Source: Bdellovibrionaceae bacterium UBA6502
GTDB lineage: Bacteria; Bdellovibrionota; Bdellovibrionia; Bdellovibrionales; UBA840
Reading direction: 5' to 3'
Assembly (NCBI GenBank): GCA_002436415.1
Contig: DJMA01000052.1
Location: 1-64,000 of the forward strand
DNA length: 64,000 nucleotides
In this document: positions 51,017 to 58,685 of the stretch, piece after piece
Position numbering within the stretch: position 1 is the first letter of the stretch
How the letters are laid out: each line of letters opens with the position of its first letter
Program-made: the position numbers and the translations under genes
The notes under the pieces: model-generated
The model's database searches: none
What the model was told of the DNA's origin: nothing
The model's input: the letters and a program-made list of their open reading frames with translations, nothing else

Positions 51017-52486
51017 TTGGAATCGATTGTTAGCTCTATTAATTCGGTGATTTGGAGTCCCGCTTTAATTTATTTATGTCTTGGTGCTGGTTTGTTTTAT
51101 TCAATTACCACTCGGTTTTTGCAAGTTCGTCATTTTAAAGAAATGTGGCGTTTGATTTTAAAAGGGGAAAGTTCTGAGCATGGGATTTCTAGTTTTCAAG
51201 CTTTAGCGGTTTCTTTGTCAGGAAGAGTAGGGACTGGAAACATTGCAGGTGTTGCTGCTGCCATTGGTTTTGGTGGTCCGGGTGCAGTTTTTTGGATGTG
51301 GGTTGTGGCTTTCCTAGGATCAGCGACTGCCTATGTGGAGTCTACTTTAGGACAAATTTATAAAGAAGACTTTGAAGGAAGTTATCGCGGTGGACCAGCT
51401 TATTATATTGAAAATTTGTTGGGCTGGAAATGGTATTCTTTTATTTTTGCCTTAGCTACGGTTCTAGCATGTGGACTTTTATTACCGACGGTTCAATCAA
51501 ATAGTATTGGAAACGCAGTTGCTCAAGCCTTGGGTGATGGTTCTCAAATCAATAGTTTCTTTGGTGTGCTTAGTAGTACAAAAGTTTTTACAGCCATTAC
51601 CATTGTGGTGCTTTTAGGTTTTATTGTTTTTGGTGGTTTGAAAAGAATCGCAAACTTCACTCAAGTAATCGTTCCGTTTATGGCATTGGCTTACATTTTA
51701 ATTGCTTTAAGCATCATTGTTTTAAACTTAGATAAATTACCTGGAGTAATTAGTTTGATCATTGGAGATGCCTTTACACCGATGGCTGGATTTGGTGCAG
51801 CGATTGGTTGGGGAGTGAAGCGTGGTGTTTATTCAAACGAAGCTGGACAAGGTACAGGTCCTCATGCGGCAGCAGCAGCAGAGGTAGATCACCCAGCACA
51901 ACAAGGTTTGGTTCAAGCATTCTCGGTTTACATCGATACTTTATTTTTATGTAGTGCTACGGCATTTATGATTTTAATAGGTGGAACTTATAATGTGCAG
52001 GGACCTAATGAGAGTTTAATCGTTGAGAACGTTGCTGCAAATACAGAAATTGCTTCACCAGCATTTACGCAAATGGCTGTTGATAGTGTGTTAACCGGTT
52101 TCGGCGATATTTTTGTTGCTCTAGCTTTATTCTTTTTTGCATTTACCACATTGCTTGCATATTACTTTATTGCCGAAGTAAATTTAGCCTACCTTCGAAA
52201 GCATTTTAAAATTCCTTTCAATGATACGGCTTTAAAGATAGTGATCGTTTCAGCTGCTTTCTATGGAACGGTTAAAGACGCAAGTCTAGCTTGGGGAATG
52301 GGAGACATCGGTGTAGGACTAATGGCTTGGTTAAACATTGCTGCCATCCTTGTGATATTCTTTAAAGGCAAGCCAGCTTTGCTCGCGCTAAAAGATTATG
52401 AAGAGCAAATTAAAGAAAATCCCGATAAAATTAGCTTTGATCCTAAGAAGCTTGGAATAAGCAAAGCTAAGTTTTGGGAAAAGTAA
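51017..52486 (+). CDS. AgcS-family alanine/glycine:cation symporter
   Basis: A 489-residue protein with about ten membrane segments. The family signature is complete: FQALAVSLSGRVGTGNIAGVAAAIGFGGPGAVFWMW and GVKRGVYSNEAGQGTGPHAAAAAEVDHPAQQG. It imports alanine or glycine with sodium or protons. The start is TTG, with AAAGGA six bases before it. A strong terminator follows the stop codon closely. Confidence 0.94.
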   Translation: MESIVSSINSVIWSPALIYLCLGAGLFYSITTRFLQVRHFKEMWRLILKGESSEHGISSFQALAVSLSGRVGTGNIAGVAAAIGFGGPGAVFWMWVVAFLGSATAYVESTLGQIYKEDFEGSYRGGPAYYIENLLGWKWYSFIFALATVLACGLLLPTVQSNSIGNAVAQALGDGSQINSFFGVLSSTKVFTAITIVVLLGFIVFGGLKRIANFTQVIVPFMALAYILIALSIIVLNLDKLPGVISLIIGDAFTPMAGFGAAIGWGVKRGVYSNEAGQGTGPHAAAAAEVDHPAQQGLVQAFSVYIDTLFLCSATAFMILIGGTYNVQGPNESLIVENVAANTEIASPAFTQMAVDSVLTGFGDIFVALALFFFAFTTLLAYYFIAEVNLAYLRKHFKIPFNDTALKIVIVSAAFYGTVKDASLAWGMGDIGVGLMAWLNIAAILVIFFKGKPALLALKDYEEQIKENPDKISFDPKKLGISKAKFWEK

Positions 52487-52500
52487 AACGAAGGTCTAGG

Positions 52501-52524
52501 GGCGCTATTTAGCGCCTTTTTTTT
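52501..52524 (+). terminator. Terminator of the AgcS symporter gene
   Basis: GGCGCT (52501-52506) pairs with AGCGCC (52511-52516) around a four-base loop and is followed by eight T (52517-52524), 14 bases after the stop codon. Confidence 0.9.
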
Positions 52525-52556
52525 GGTCTTTAAATTCATTATGTAGCTGTTTTGAT

Positions 52557-52584
52557 TCAATTTTATTCACTGTAATGCCGATAA
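52557..52584 (+). promoter_or_regulatory. FliA-like promoter of the third histidine kinase
   Basis: The -10 element GCCGATAA (52577-52584) is a perfect consensus match, and TCAATTTT (52557-52564, six of eight) lies 12 bases upstream. It is the best example in the window. The predicted transcript starts about 16 bases before the TTG start codon. Confidence 0.65.
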
Positions 52585-52606
52585 CAAATTATAGTGAGAT
52601 GGTGAG

Positions 52607-53977
52607 TTGAAAGTTAAAAATGTACATACCCCACAAATTGTAACTTTATTTTTAGGCTTTGTTTTTAGCATAGGCATTTACACCTATTCATTGGTTTTTG
52701 ATTTTTCTAAAATCGATCAAGCCTGGATCGAATACCAAGAGCTAGTATCTAATAAAAAACATCTGATTTCAGAATTAAAATCTCAAATTGGTTATGGTGG
52801 CATGATCCATAATTTTAAAAATTATCTTTTACGTAAAGAGGAAGTTTATAAAATAGCTGCCATAGAAAACATTAAAAAGGCAAAAGAGATTATAGGGGAA
52901 ATTGAAAGAATTGATTCAGAGACTGTAAATTCTCCGGAGCTCTTATCGCCACTAAAAAGTGTTATAAACAAATACGAAGTTGCTCTTGATGTGATCACAA
53001 AACTTCAACCAGCTCTACCACATGAAATTGATAAAATTGTAATGATTGATGATAGTGAAGCTATTAAAGCTTTTAGACTGTTGCAAGATAAAGTACTAAT
53101 TGAGCGTTTAAACACTAGAGACAAGATCTTTGGTCTTGTTAGTGATTCTAAATTAAACGTAGTTTTTGGAGTCATCAGTAGTTTATTGTTTTTCTTGGTA
53201 GTAATTTTTTGGGTGAATCAAAAACTTTCAAAAGCCTTACAAGTGGTTTCGAACCAACAAGAAGCTCAAGTGAACAATGCAAGGCTTTCTGCTTTAGGAC
53301 AAATGGCAGGTAGTGTAGCACATGAAATTAATAATCCTTTGGCGATCATTAAAGCTAGAGCCGACGCCTTAGACCGTGCCGTTCGTCGTGGAGATTTAAC
53401 AGACGAAAAGTTAACAAAATTTACTGCGGATATTCGACGTACAGTCCTTCGTGTGAGTGCTATTATTAAAGGCTTAAGAAGTTTAACGAGAAACTCAGCA
53501 GAAACTTCCCTCAAAGAAGTTTATGTTGCAGACTTAATTGACGAAGTTGTGGCGCTTAGTTACGAGCGATATCGTTTGGCCAATGTAAAATTGGATATTC
53601 TTGGAGTAGAAAATCAAAAAATCTATGTCGATAAGGTTCAAATTGGACAGGTTTTGATTAACTTATTAAATAACTCCTATGACGAAGTATCAAAAACGGA
53701 TGATGCCTGGGTTAAAATAGAGTTCTGGGAAAATTCCGAAAAATCTTTTCTTTCAGTGAGTGATTCTGGAAATGGTATTCCTGAGGAAGTGGTTGATCGC
53801 TTAATGGAGCCTTTTTTCACAACTAAAAACTCTGACCAGGGGACTGGAATTGGCTTAAGTATCTCTAAGGGTATCATTGATAAGCATCATGGTAAGTTCT
53901 ATTACGATAGTGGTTCCGCTCATACTCGTTTTGTTATGGAGCTACCTAAAAAGACTGCTTTTGTTAAAGCTAGTTAA
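52607..53977 (+). CDS. Sensor histidine kinase with periplasmic domain
   Basis: A 456-residue kinase. A membrane segment (about 10-28), a periplasmic helical domain (29-180; contains YGGMIHNFKNYLLRKEE and NKYEVALDVI, reminiscent of four-helix sensor modules) and a second membrane segment (about 185-205) precede the H-box (SVAHEINNPLAIIKARADAL), N-box (LLNNSYDEV), DSGNGIP and GTGIGLSISKGI boxes. The start is TTG with GGTGAG shortly before. The cytoplasmic core resembles that of the kinase at 19619. No response regulator is adjacent. Confidence 0.92.
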   Translation: MKVKNVHTPQIVTLFLGFVFSIGIYTYSLVFDFSKIDQAWIEYQELVSNKKHLISELKSQIGYGGMIHNFKNYLLRKEEVYKIAAIENIKKAKEIIGEIERIDSETVNSPELLSPLKSVINKYEVALDVITKLQPALPHEIDKIVMIDDSEAIKAFRLLQDKVLIERLNTRDKIFGLVSDSKLNVVFGVISSLLFFLVVIFWVNQKLSKALQVVSNQQEAQVNNARLSALGQMAGSVAHEINNPLAIIKARADALDRAVRRGDLTDEKLTKFTADIRRTVLRVSAIIKGLRSLTRNSAETSLKEVYVADLIDEVVALSYERYRLANVKLDILGVENQKIYVDKVQIGQVLINLLNNSYDEVSKTDDAWVKIEFWENSEKSFLSVSDSGNGIPEEVVDRLMEPFFTTKNSDQGTGIGLSISKGIIDKHHGKFYYDSGSAHTRFVMELPKKTAFVKAS

Positions 53978-54010
53978 AAAACGGATTTTTAGAAACTAAA
54001 ATCCGAAAGA

Positions 54011-54601
54011 TTAAATTTTTCCACCTTTTAAAACTGTGATGATTGATTTAGACAAGGAGTTTAAACTTTCAAACACACCTTTGCCATCTTGTGCTGTGGC
54101 TTCAAATTCTGGTGCGTTGTATTTGTTTAATTCTTTTCTCATTTCATCAATAGACATAGCATTTGGAAGGTCGCGTTTATTGTACTGAATTACTAATGGA
54201 ATTTCAGTAATGTCTAAACCTTGTTGTTTCAAATTTACTTCGAGATTTCGGAGTGAATTGATATTTTCTTCCATTCTCTCTTTTTGAGAGTCTGCAACAA
54301 AGATGATTCCATCAAGCATTTTCATAATTAGCTTTCTAGAAGCATCATAAACCACTTGCCCAGGAACAGAGAAAACATGAAACCTTACGCGATAACCACG
54401 AATTTCGCCCACATCAAGTGGTAAAAAATCATAGAACAGAGTTCTTTCAGTTTCCGCGTTTAATGCTTCAAGCTTGCCATCTTGTTCTTCGGAAGTTTCA
54501 TGGAAAATGCGTTGTACATTGGTGGTTTTTCCACCCAGGGATGGACCATAGTAAACAATCTTACAGATGATTTCTTTGGTTTCTGGGTTTACTAAGGACA
54601 T
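54011..54601 (-). CDS. mglA: MglA-like polarity GTPase
   Basis: A 196-residue Ras-like GTPase very close to Myxococcus MglA. P-loop GPSLGGKTTN (about 19-28), the unusual switch-region SVPGQVVYDASRKLI, and the base-binding QYNKRDLP (NKxD). MglA defines the leading cell pole and switches motility direction with its GAP MglB, which is absent from the window. Placement at the end of the dnaX-ybaB-recR operon, with a TAATG overlap to recR, is unusual for motility but suggests constant expression. Confidence 0.95.
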   Translation of the reverse strand: MSLVNPETKEIICKIVYYGPSLGGKTTNVQRIFHETSEEQDGKLEALNAETERTLFYDFLPLDVGEIRGYRVRFHVFSVPGQVVYDASRKLIMKMLDGIIFVADSQKERMEENINSLRNLEVNLKQQGLDITEIPLVIQYNKRDLPNAMSIDEMRKELNKYNAPEFEATAQDGKGVFESLNSLSKSIITVLKGGKI

Positions 54602-55200
54602 TAAATCTCCACGCGGTTAACAAAAGCTCGTCCAATGGTTCGACCATCAATATAATCAAGGTCACCACCAATCGGGATCCCGTGAGCCAGTCGAGTAAGC
54701 CTTATTCTATGCCCTTCTAACATTTTTGCAATATATAAAGCAGTTGTGTCGCCTTCTAAATTAGCATCTAGGGCTAAAATCACCTCTTCAATGGCGTCAT
54801 CATCATTCACTTTTTTAATTAACTCACTGACTTTTAAGTCAGCAGGGCCAATTCCGCGCATTGGATTTATGGTTCCGTGTAAAACGTGGTAGCGCCCATA
54901 AAAGCTTCCTGAATTTTCGAGCTTCATAATATCGCTTGGTTCTTCCACAACACAAAGGCTTACTTTGTTTCTTTTTTCATCAGAACATATTCTGCAAACA
55001 GGGCTTTCGCTATAGGCAAAGCAGCTTTCACAAAGCTGAACCTTTTCTTGCACTTGCAGTAATGCTTTTGCTAAATCACTTGGGTATTGGCTACGATTTT
55101 TTAAAATATAATGGGCCAGGCGACCGGCAGACTTTTCACCGATCCCTGGGAGTTTACTTAGTTCTAAAATAAGTTGGTCTAAAGAAGCTAAGTGACTCAT
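54601..55200 (-). CDS. recR: Recombination mediator RecR
   Basis: A 199-residue protein. The N-terminal helix-hairpin-helix is LSKLPGIGEKSAGRLAHYIL; a four-cysteine zinc finger (LCESCFAYSESPVCRICSDE) and the Toprim domain (LCVVEEPSDIMKLENSG, EVILALDANLEGDTTALYIAK) follow, then LTRLAHGIPIGGDLDYID. It helps load RecA with RecF/RecO. It lies three bases after ybaB and shares stop/start bases with mglA. Confidence 0.97.
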   Translation of the reverse strand: MSHLASLDQLILELSKLPGIGEKSAGRLAHYILKNRSQYPSDLAKALLQVQEKVQLCESCFAYSESPVCRICSDEKRNKVSLCVVEEPSDIMKLENSGSFYGRYHVLHGTINPMRGIGPADLKVSELIKKVNDDDAIEEVILALDANLEGDTTALYIAKMLEGHRIRLTRLAHGIPIGGDLDYIDGRTIGRAFVNRVEI

Positions 55201-55203
55201 GTT

Positions 55204-55530
55204 TTACATTCCAAACATGCCTAATGGGCCAGTGATTTTGCCCATTTCTTTCTCGCTGTCTTCTTTTGCTTTTTTCAAAGCGTCGTTAGCAGCAAGAGCA
55301 ATTAGGTCTTGAATCATTTCTTGGTCACCGGATTTAGCCAGGTCTTCGCTAATTTCCACGCGGTCGATATTGTTTTCGCCTTTAACGATTACTTTAACTG
55401 CCTCGCCACCAGCAGTACCTTCATATTCACGTTGAGCTAGCTCTTCTTGAACTTTCTCCATGCGCTTTTTCATTTGGTTCATTTGCTTCATCATGCCTTG
55501 CATGCCGCCGCCAGGAAATCCACCTTTCAT
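55204..55530 (-). CDS. ybaB: YbaB/EbfC nucleoid-associated protein
   Basis: A 108-residue protein with a Gly/Met-rich start (GGFPGGGMQGMMKQMNQMKKRMEKVQEELAQ) and the conserved EGTAGGEAVKVIVKGENNIDRVEISEDL. It binds DNA as a dimer and is nearly always found between dnaX and recR, as here. Its ATG overlaps the dnaX stop as TAATG. Confidence 0.96.
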   Translation of the reverse strand: MKGGFPGGGMQGMMKQMNQMKKRMEKVQEELAQREYEGTAGGEAVKVIVKGENNIDRVEISEDLAKSGDQEMIQDLIALAANDALKKAKEDSEKEMGKITGPLGMFGM

Positions 55531-57350
55531 TATTTCGTCTCCTTAATTGCTATGATTTTTGCGTTAAAAGTCTCTAATGCTTTCCCAACTATGGGATTCT
55601 CTTGAATTTGTTTTTGTAGAGCTTCTTTCGCATCTTGTTTTTTTTGTTTTATAATCTCAGCAGGACTATTCATTCCTGCGTGTAGTTTATCGTCTATAGG
55701 TAAAAACTCAATCTTTTCTACTTTTTCAGCCCATCCTGATTTTAAAATCACTTGTTGGATTTTGAGTTTTTTAGATTCTTCAGAAAGTTGAGCCATTAAG
55801 AATTCTTGTTGTTTACGAATCCCTAGTTTTAGCTGCCCATCTTCAAATGAAAGAGCAATGCAGTGTTCAAGTTGGGCGGCCAAAATCGGAGTGTGTTTTT
55901 GACTGTGTTGAACCAAGCGCATCCAGTTTTCGCTGAGGTCTAAATCATTTAAATAATGTAGAGACTCCATGGCGTTACTAGGCTTTGTCATCATACTAGG
56001 CTCTGAAGCCTTAAGCTGAGTTGCCTTCTGAGAATGCTTTTGTCTTTCTTGGGAATTATTTGAAGTAGGATTCAAGTCTTGGGCAGAGTTTCTTGAGCTA
56101 TTAGGCATTGTGCTGCTATCAGCATGGCCATTTTGTGAAGCCTGAGGAACTTGTGTATTTTGAGAAGAGTTTGAATTAGTGTTGTGCGCTAGCTGAGAAG
56201 GCTTTTTTTTTTCAAGCTGCGAATCAGAATAATTTCCAGCCACTAAGTTTTTAATGTATGGCGCCGAAACCATACGCAGCATGGCCATTTCTAAAACCAT
56301 AATCGGGTTGTGAGCTTTCGGTAAGTCGTTACCCGCTTTTAAGGCCATATCAAAAAGCATATGCACTTCTTCGGCACTGTATTCTTGGGCTAATTTTTGT
56401 AAAATTTGAATTTCACTTTGAGGAAGATCTAACAAGCTTTCAATATTATGATTTCCAGACACTTTCACCAAAAGAAGGTTTCTAATTTCTTCGATGAGTT
56501 CGTCCATATAGTTTTTAGCATCAGTTCCACCTTGGTGGATTCTCTCTAAAAGACCTAACATCGCCTCTTGATCGCGATTGGCCAATATCTGCAAGCCATC
56601 CAAGATCAGTTGACGGTCGGTTAAACCGAGTACTTCTACTAGTTTTGTGTACTTTAAGTCTTTATCGCAAAAGCTGATCACTTGATCTAGTAAAGACAAA
56701 GCATCTCGCATAGAACCATCTGCTTGCCGAGCTACTAACCAAATGGCCTCGTTTTCGTAGGCTACATTTTCTTGCTTACAAATATGAGATAGATGATCGG
56801 CGATTTTTTGCGTGCTAATGCGACGGAAATCAAAGCGCTGACAACGAGATAAAACGGTTACAGGAATTTTTTGAACTTCTGTAGTCGCTAAAATAAAAGT
56901 CACATGCTCTGGTGGCTCTTCTAAGGTTTTTAGAAGAGCATTAAAAGCACTGGTGGAAAGCATATGTACTTCATCGATGATATAAATTTTGTGTTTTCCG
57001 CTAGACGGCATATAGCCAACAGAATCACGAAGCTCACGAATGGCATCTACGCCATTGTTAGAAGCTCCATCAATTTCAATGACATTTACACTAGAACCAG
57101 AACTGATTTCTTCACATTCAGAACATTTGTTACAAGGGCGAAATTCAACAGCATTAGGGCAGCGCAAGCTTTTTGCCAAAATACGAGCGCTCGAAGTTTT
57201 ACCAACCCCGCGTGTACCTGTAAACAATAGAGCATGGGGAAGGCGATCGGCCTTCAAGGCATTTAAAATTGTCTGTGCAATGGATTCTTGGCCAACCAGT
57301 TCTTGAAAACTTTGCGGTCGCCATTTCCTAGCAATAACCTGATACGACAA
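55530..57350 (-). CDS. dnaX: DNA polymerase III subunits tau and gamma
   Basis: A 606-residue clamp-loader protein. AAA+ domain: Walker A GTRGVGKT (45-52), zinc-binding Cys64/73/76/79, DEVHMLS box, sensor-1 region (ILATTEVQKIPVTVLSRCQRF). Domain III ends near residue 370; the rest is a low-complexity Ser/Asn/Gln linker (about 380-470) and a C-terminal tau domain. The start is TTG at 57350 with GGGGGCAGT before it. Codons 380-383 form a run of ten A in the mRNA, with stops a few codons later in both other frames, giving a likely gamma form. The SRP RNA gene lies directly upstream. Confidence 0.96.
   Translation of the reverse strand: MSYQVIARKWRPQSFQELVGQESIAQTILNALKADRLPHALLFTGTRGVGKTSSARILAKSLRCPNAVEFRPCNKCSECEEISSGSSVNVIEIDGASNNGVDAIRELRDSVGYMPSSGKHKIYIIDEVHMLSTSAFNALLKTLEEPPEHVTFILATTEVQKIPVTVLSRCQRFDFRRISTQKIADHLSHICKQENVAYENEAIWLVARQADGSMRDALSLLDQVISFCDKDLKYTKLVEVLGLTDRQLILDGLQILANRDQEAMLGLLERIHQGGTDAKNYMDELIEEIRNLLLVKVSGNHNIESLLDLPQSEIQILQKLAQEYSAEEVHMLFDMALKAGNDLPKAHNPIMVLEMAMLRMVSAPYIKNLVAGNYSDSQLEKKKPSQLAHNTNSNSSQNTQVPQASQNGHADSSTMPNSSRNSAQDLNPTSNNSQERQKHSQKATQLKASEPSMMTKPSNAMESLHYLNDLDLSENWMRLVQHSQKHTPILAAQLEHCIALSFEDGQLKLGIRKQQEFLMAQLSEESKKLKIQQVILKSGWAEKVEKIEFLPIDDKLHAGMNSPAEIIKQKKQDAKEALQKQIQENPIVGKALETFNAKIIAIKETK
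56203..56213 (-). other. Ten-A slippery run in dnaX (likely gamma-form frameshift)
   Basis: The mRNA reads GAA AAA AAA AAG CCT at codons 380-384. A -1 slip (or one added A) continues for eight codons (AFSASAQH) and then meets TAA. A +1 slip or one lost A reads KSLLS and stops at TAG. Both truncations fall just after domain III, the expected end of a gamma subunit. No upstream SD-like stimulator or strong downstream hairpin is seen, so transcriptional slippage, as in Thermus dnaX, is more likely than the E. coli type of ribosomal frameshifting. Confidence 0.65.
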
Positions 57351-57370
57351 ACTGCCCCCTGAAAATAAGT

Positions 57371-57463
57371 GTCAGGCGACCCATGGCACATCTTGAGCTC
57401 GCTGCCGCTGCTTCCTTCCGGACCTGACGGGGTTCACAAGTCAAAGATTGCATGGGACCTGAC
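57371..57463 (-). ncRNA. ffs: Signal recognition particle RNA (small 4.5S type)
   Basis: On the minus strand the 5' arm GTCAGGTCCCATG pairs with the 3' arm CATGGGTCGCCTGAC to close the hairpin. The conserved domain IV apical region GTCCGGAAGGAAGCAGC, which binds Ffh, is present with its GGAA loop. About 93 bases fits the small bacterial SRP RNA without an Alu domain. The exact ends are estimated from the closing stem. It lies just before dnaX, as in many bacteria. Confidence 0.95.
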
Positions 57464-57470
57464 GTTGCAC

Positions 57471-57499
57471 AACTTAACGGAAAACGGTCAATCGGACAA
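57471..57499 (-). promoter_or_regulatory. Promoter of the SRP RNA (and perhaps dnaX)
   Basis: On the minus strand TTGTCC (57494-57499) and TAAGTT (57471-57476) are 17 bases apart. The predicted start near 57464 coincides with the 5' end of the RNA inferred from its closing stem. No separate dnaX promoter was seen in the short gap that follows. Confidence 0.45.
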
Positions 57500-57898
57500 G
57501 GTTTCTAAGTATGTGTGATGGACTTAGAGGCTTATGCTGCAATGTTTAAAGACTCTTAAGCTGAAAATGAATGAATATTTTATATGCACACATATAAATC
57601 AAAGTATTTCCGTTTTGTATAGAGTTATGGGAGGCTTTCAAGAGTTGGCCCTTCCTTTCTAGAGGGTACGAGTCTCTGCTCTTAGGAGTTCGCTAGCAGT
57701 ATAACCGTTAGAGTGTTTAGACTGAGCTTGCAAAGTGCGATCTGAAAGCTTTTTTATTCAGACGACGCTCACAAGTTTTGAAATTTACTAAAGCATAATT
57801 GGAAGATGGTACGAGTAGATATTAAGCATCTGAGCTTTCTCTTGCATTCAGAATTAAGCTTTCTTAGGATTTCACTATAACTTTAAGGGGAAAATTTT
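57500..57898. other. Intergenic region before the phosphatase-like lipoprotein
   Basis: About 400 bases with no convincing gene. TCTGAA/TTCAGA around 57741-57762 is a weak hairpin. The only clear signal is the AAGGGGAAAA ribosome site immediately before the ATG at 57899. No FliA-like or obvious sigma-70 promoter was found. Confidence 0.5.
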
Positions 57899-58423
57899 AT
57901 GAAGAAGCTTGGATTAATTTTATCATTACTGTTTTTAACAAACTGTGCCCATCACAAAAGTCATCATGTAGAAGTAGATACAAATTGGGGAAACCTAGAG
58001 AGAGTAACCAATGTACATCAACATGTGTATACAGCAGGGCAACCCAACGAAGCAGCAATTGCAGCTTTTAAAGAAAATGGAGGAGCAGTTGTTGTGAACC
58101 TTCGTGAAGAGTCAGAGACTGGTTTTTCTAAAGAAGAGAAAAAATGGGTAGAGTCTAAAGGAATGACTTATTATCACATCCCAGTAAATGGTAAAGACAT
58201 GAAAGCTGCTCAGTTTGATGCGGTAGAAAAAGTTTTAAGTGATCACCCTAAGCAAAAGGTACTGGTACATTGTTCTAGTGCAAACCGTGCCGGTGCTTGG
58301 TTTGCTTACCATGTTTCTAGAAAGCACAAAGACAAACCAGAGAAAGCCATGAAAATGGGTGAGGCTATGGGAATGACAAAAAGTGGGTTAAAATCTCAAA
58401 TGAATGAAATGATCAAAGAATAA
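57899..58423 (+). CDS. Phosphatase-like lipoprotein (BLH / DUF442 type)
   Basis: A 174-residue lipoprotein: signal peptide with lipobox LTNC (Cys16). The mature part fits the beta-lactamase-hydrolase-like phosphatase fold: YTAGQPNEAAIAAFKENGGAVVVNLREESE, then the active-site loop VHCSSANRAGA with Cys125 and Arg130. The loop is CX4R, as in the BLH family, rather than the classical CX5R, and the usual Gly is Ala (SSANR), so activity is uncertain. It would face the periplasm or outer membrane. A terminator follows. Confidence 0.78.
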   Translation: MKKLGLILSLLFLTNCAHHKSHHVEVDTNWGNLERVTNVHQHVYTAGQPNEAAIAAFKENGGAVVVNLREESETGFSKEEKKWVESKGMTYYHIPVNGKDMKAAQFDAVEKVLSDHPKQKVLVHCSSANRAGAWFAYHVSRKHKDKPEKAMKMGEAMGMTKSGLKSQMNEMIKE

Positions 58424-58455
58424 AGACTGAAGCTGAATTTATATTTAGAAGGAAG

Positions 58456-58478
58456 GCAGCCTTGGGCTGCTTTTTTTT
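58456..58478 (+). terminator. Terminator after the phosphatase-like gene
   Basis: GCAGCC (58456-58461) pairs with GGCTGC (58465-58470), followed by eight T (58471-58478). It lies 33 bases after the stop codon. Confidence 0.85.
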
Positions 58479-58685
58479 GATAAAGAAGAGACATTGATCT
58501 GTTTTAATAGCTGTTTCGAGCAAAGACGTTTTTCCTAAAATCCATATAAATAGCTTTTGTTATTGCGGGCACAAAGTAACTAGAGAACTTAAAAGAACGT
58601 ATGATATAGAGATGAAATTAGGGATTTAACTCTCTTTTTTTGTAAAATAACTTAACAACTAAAGTGAAAAGGCCGACTAAATGAT

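Noticed and set aside
58672..58679. GCCGACTA before the large lipoprotein gene
   Set aside because: Only six of eight bases match and there is no -35 element at the right distance; TAAAGTGA at 58660 is only four bases away.
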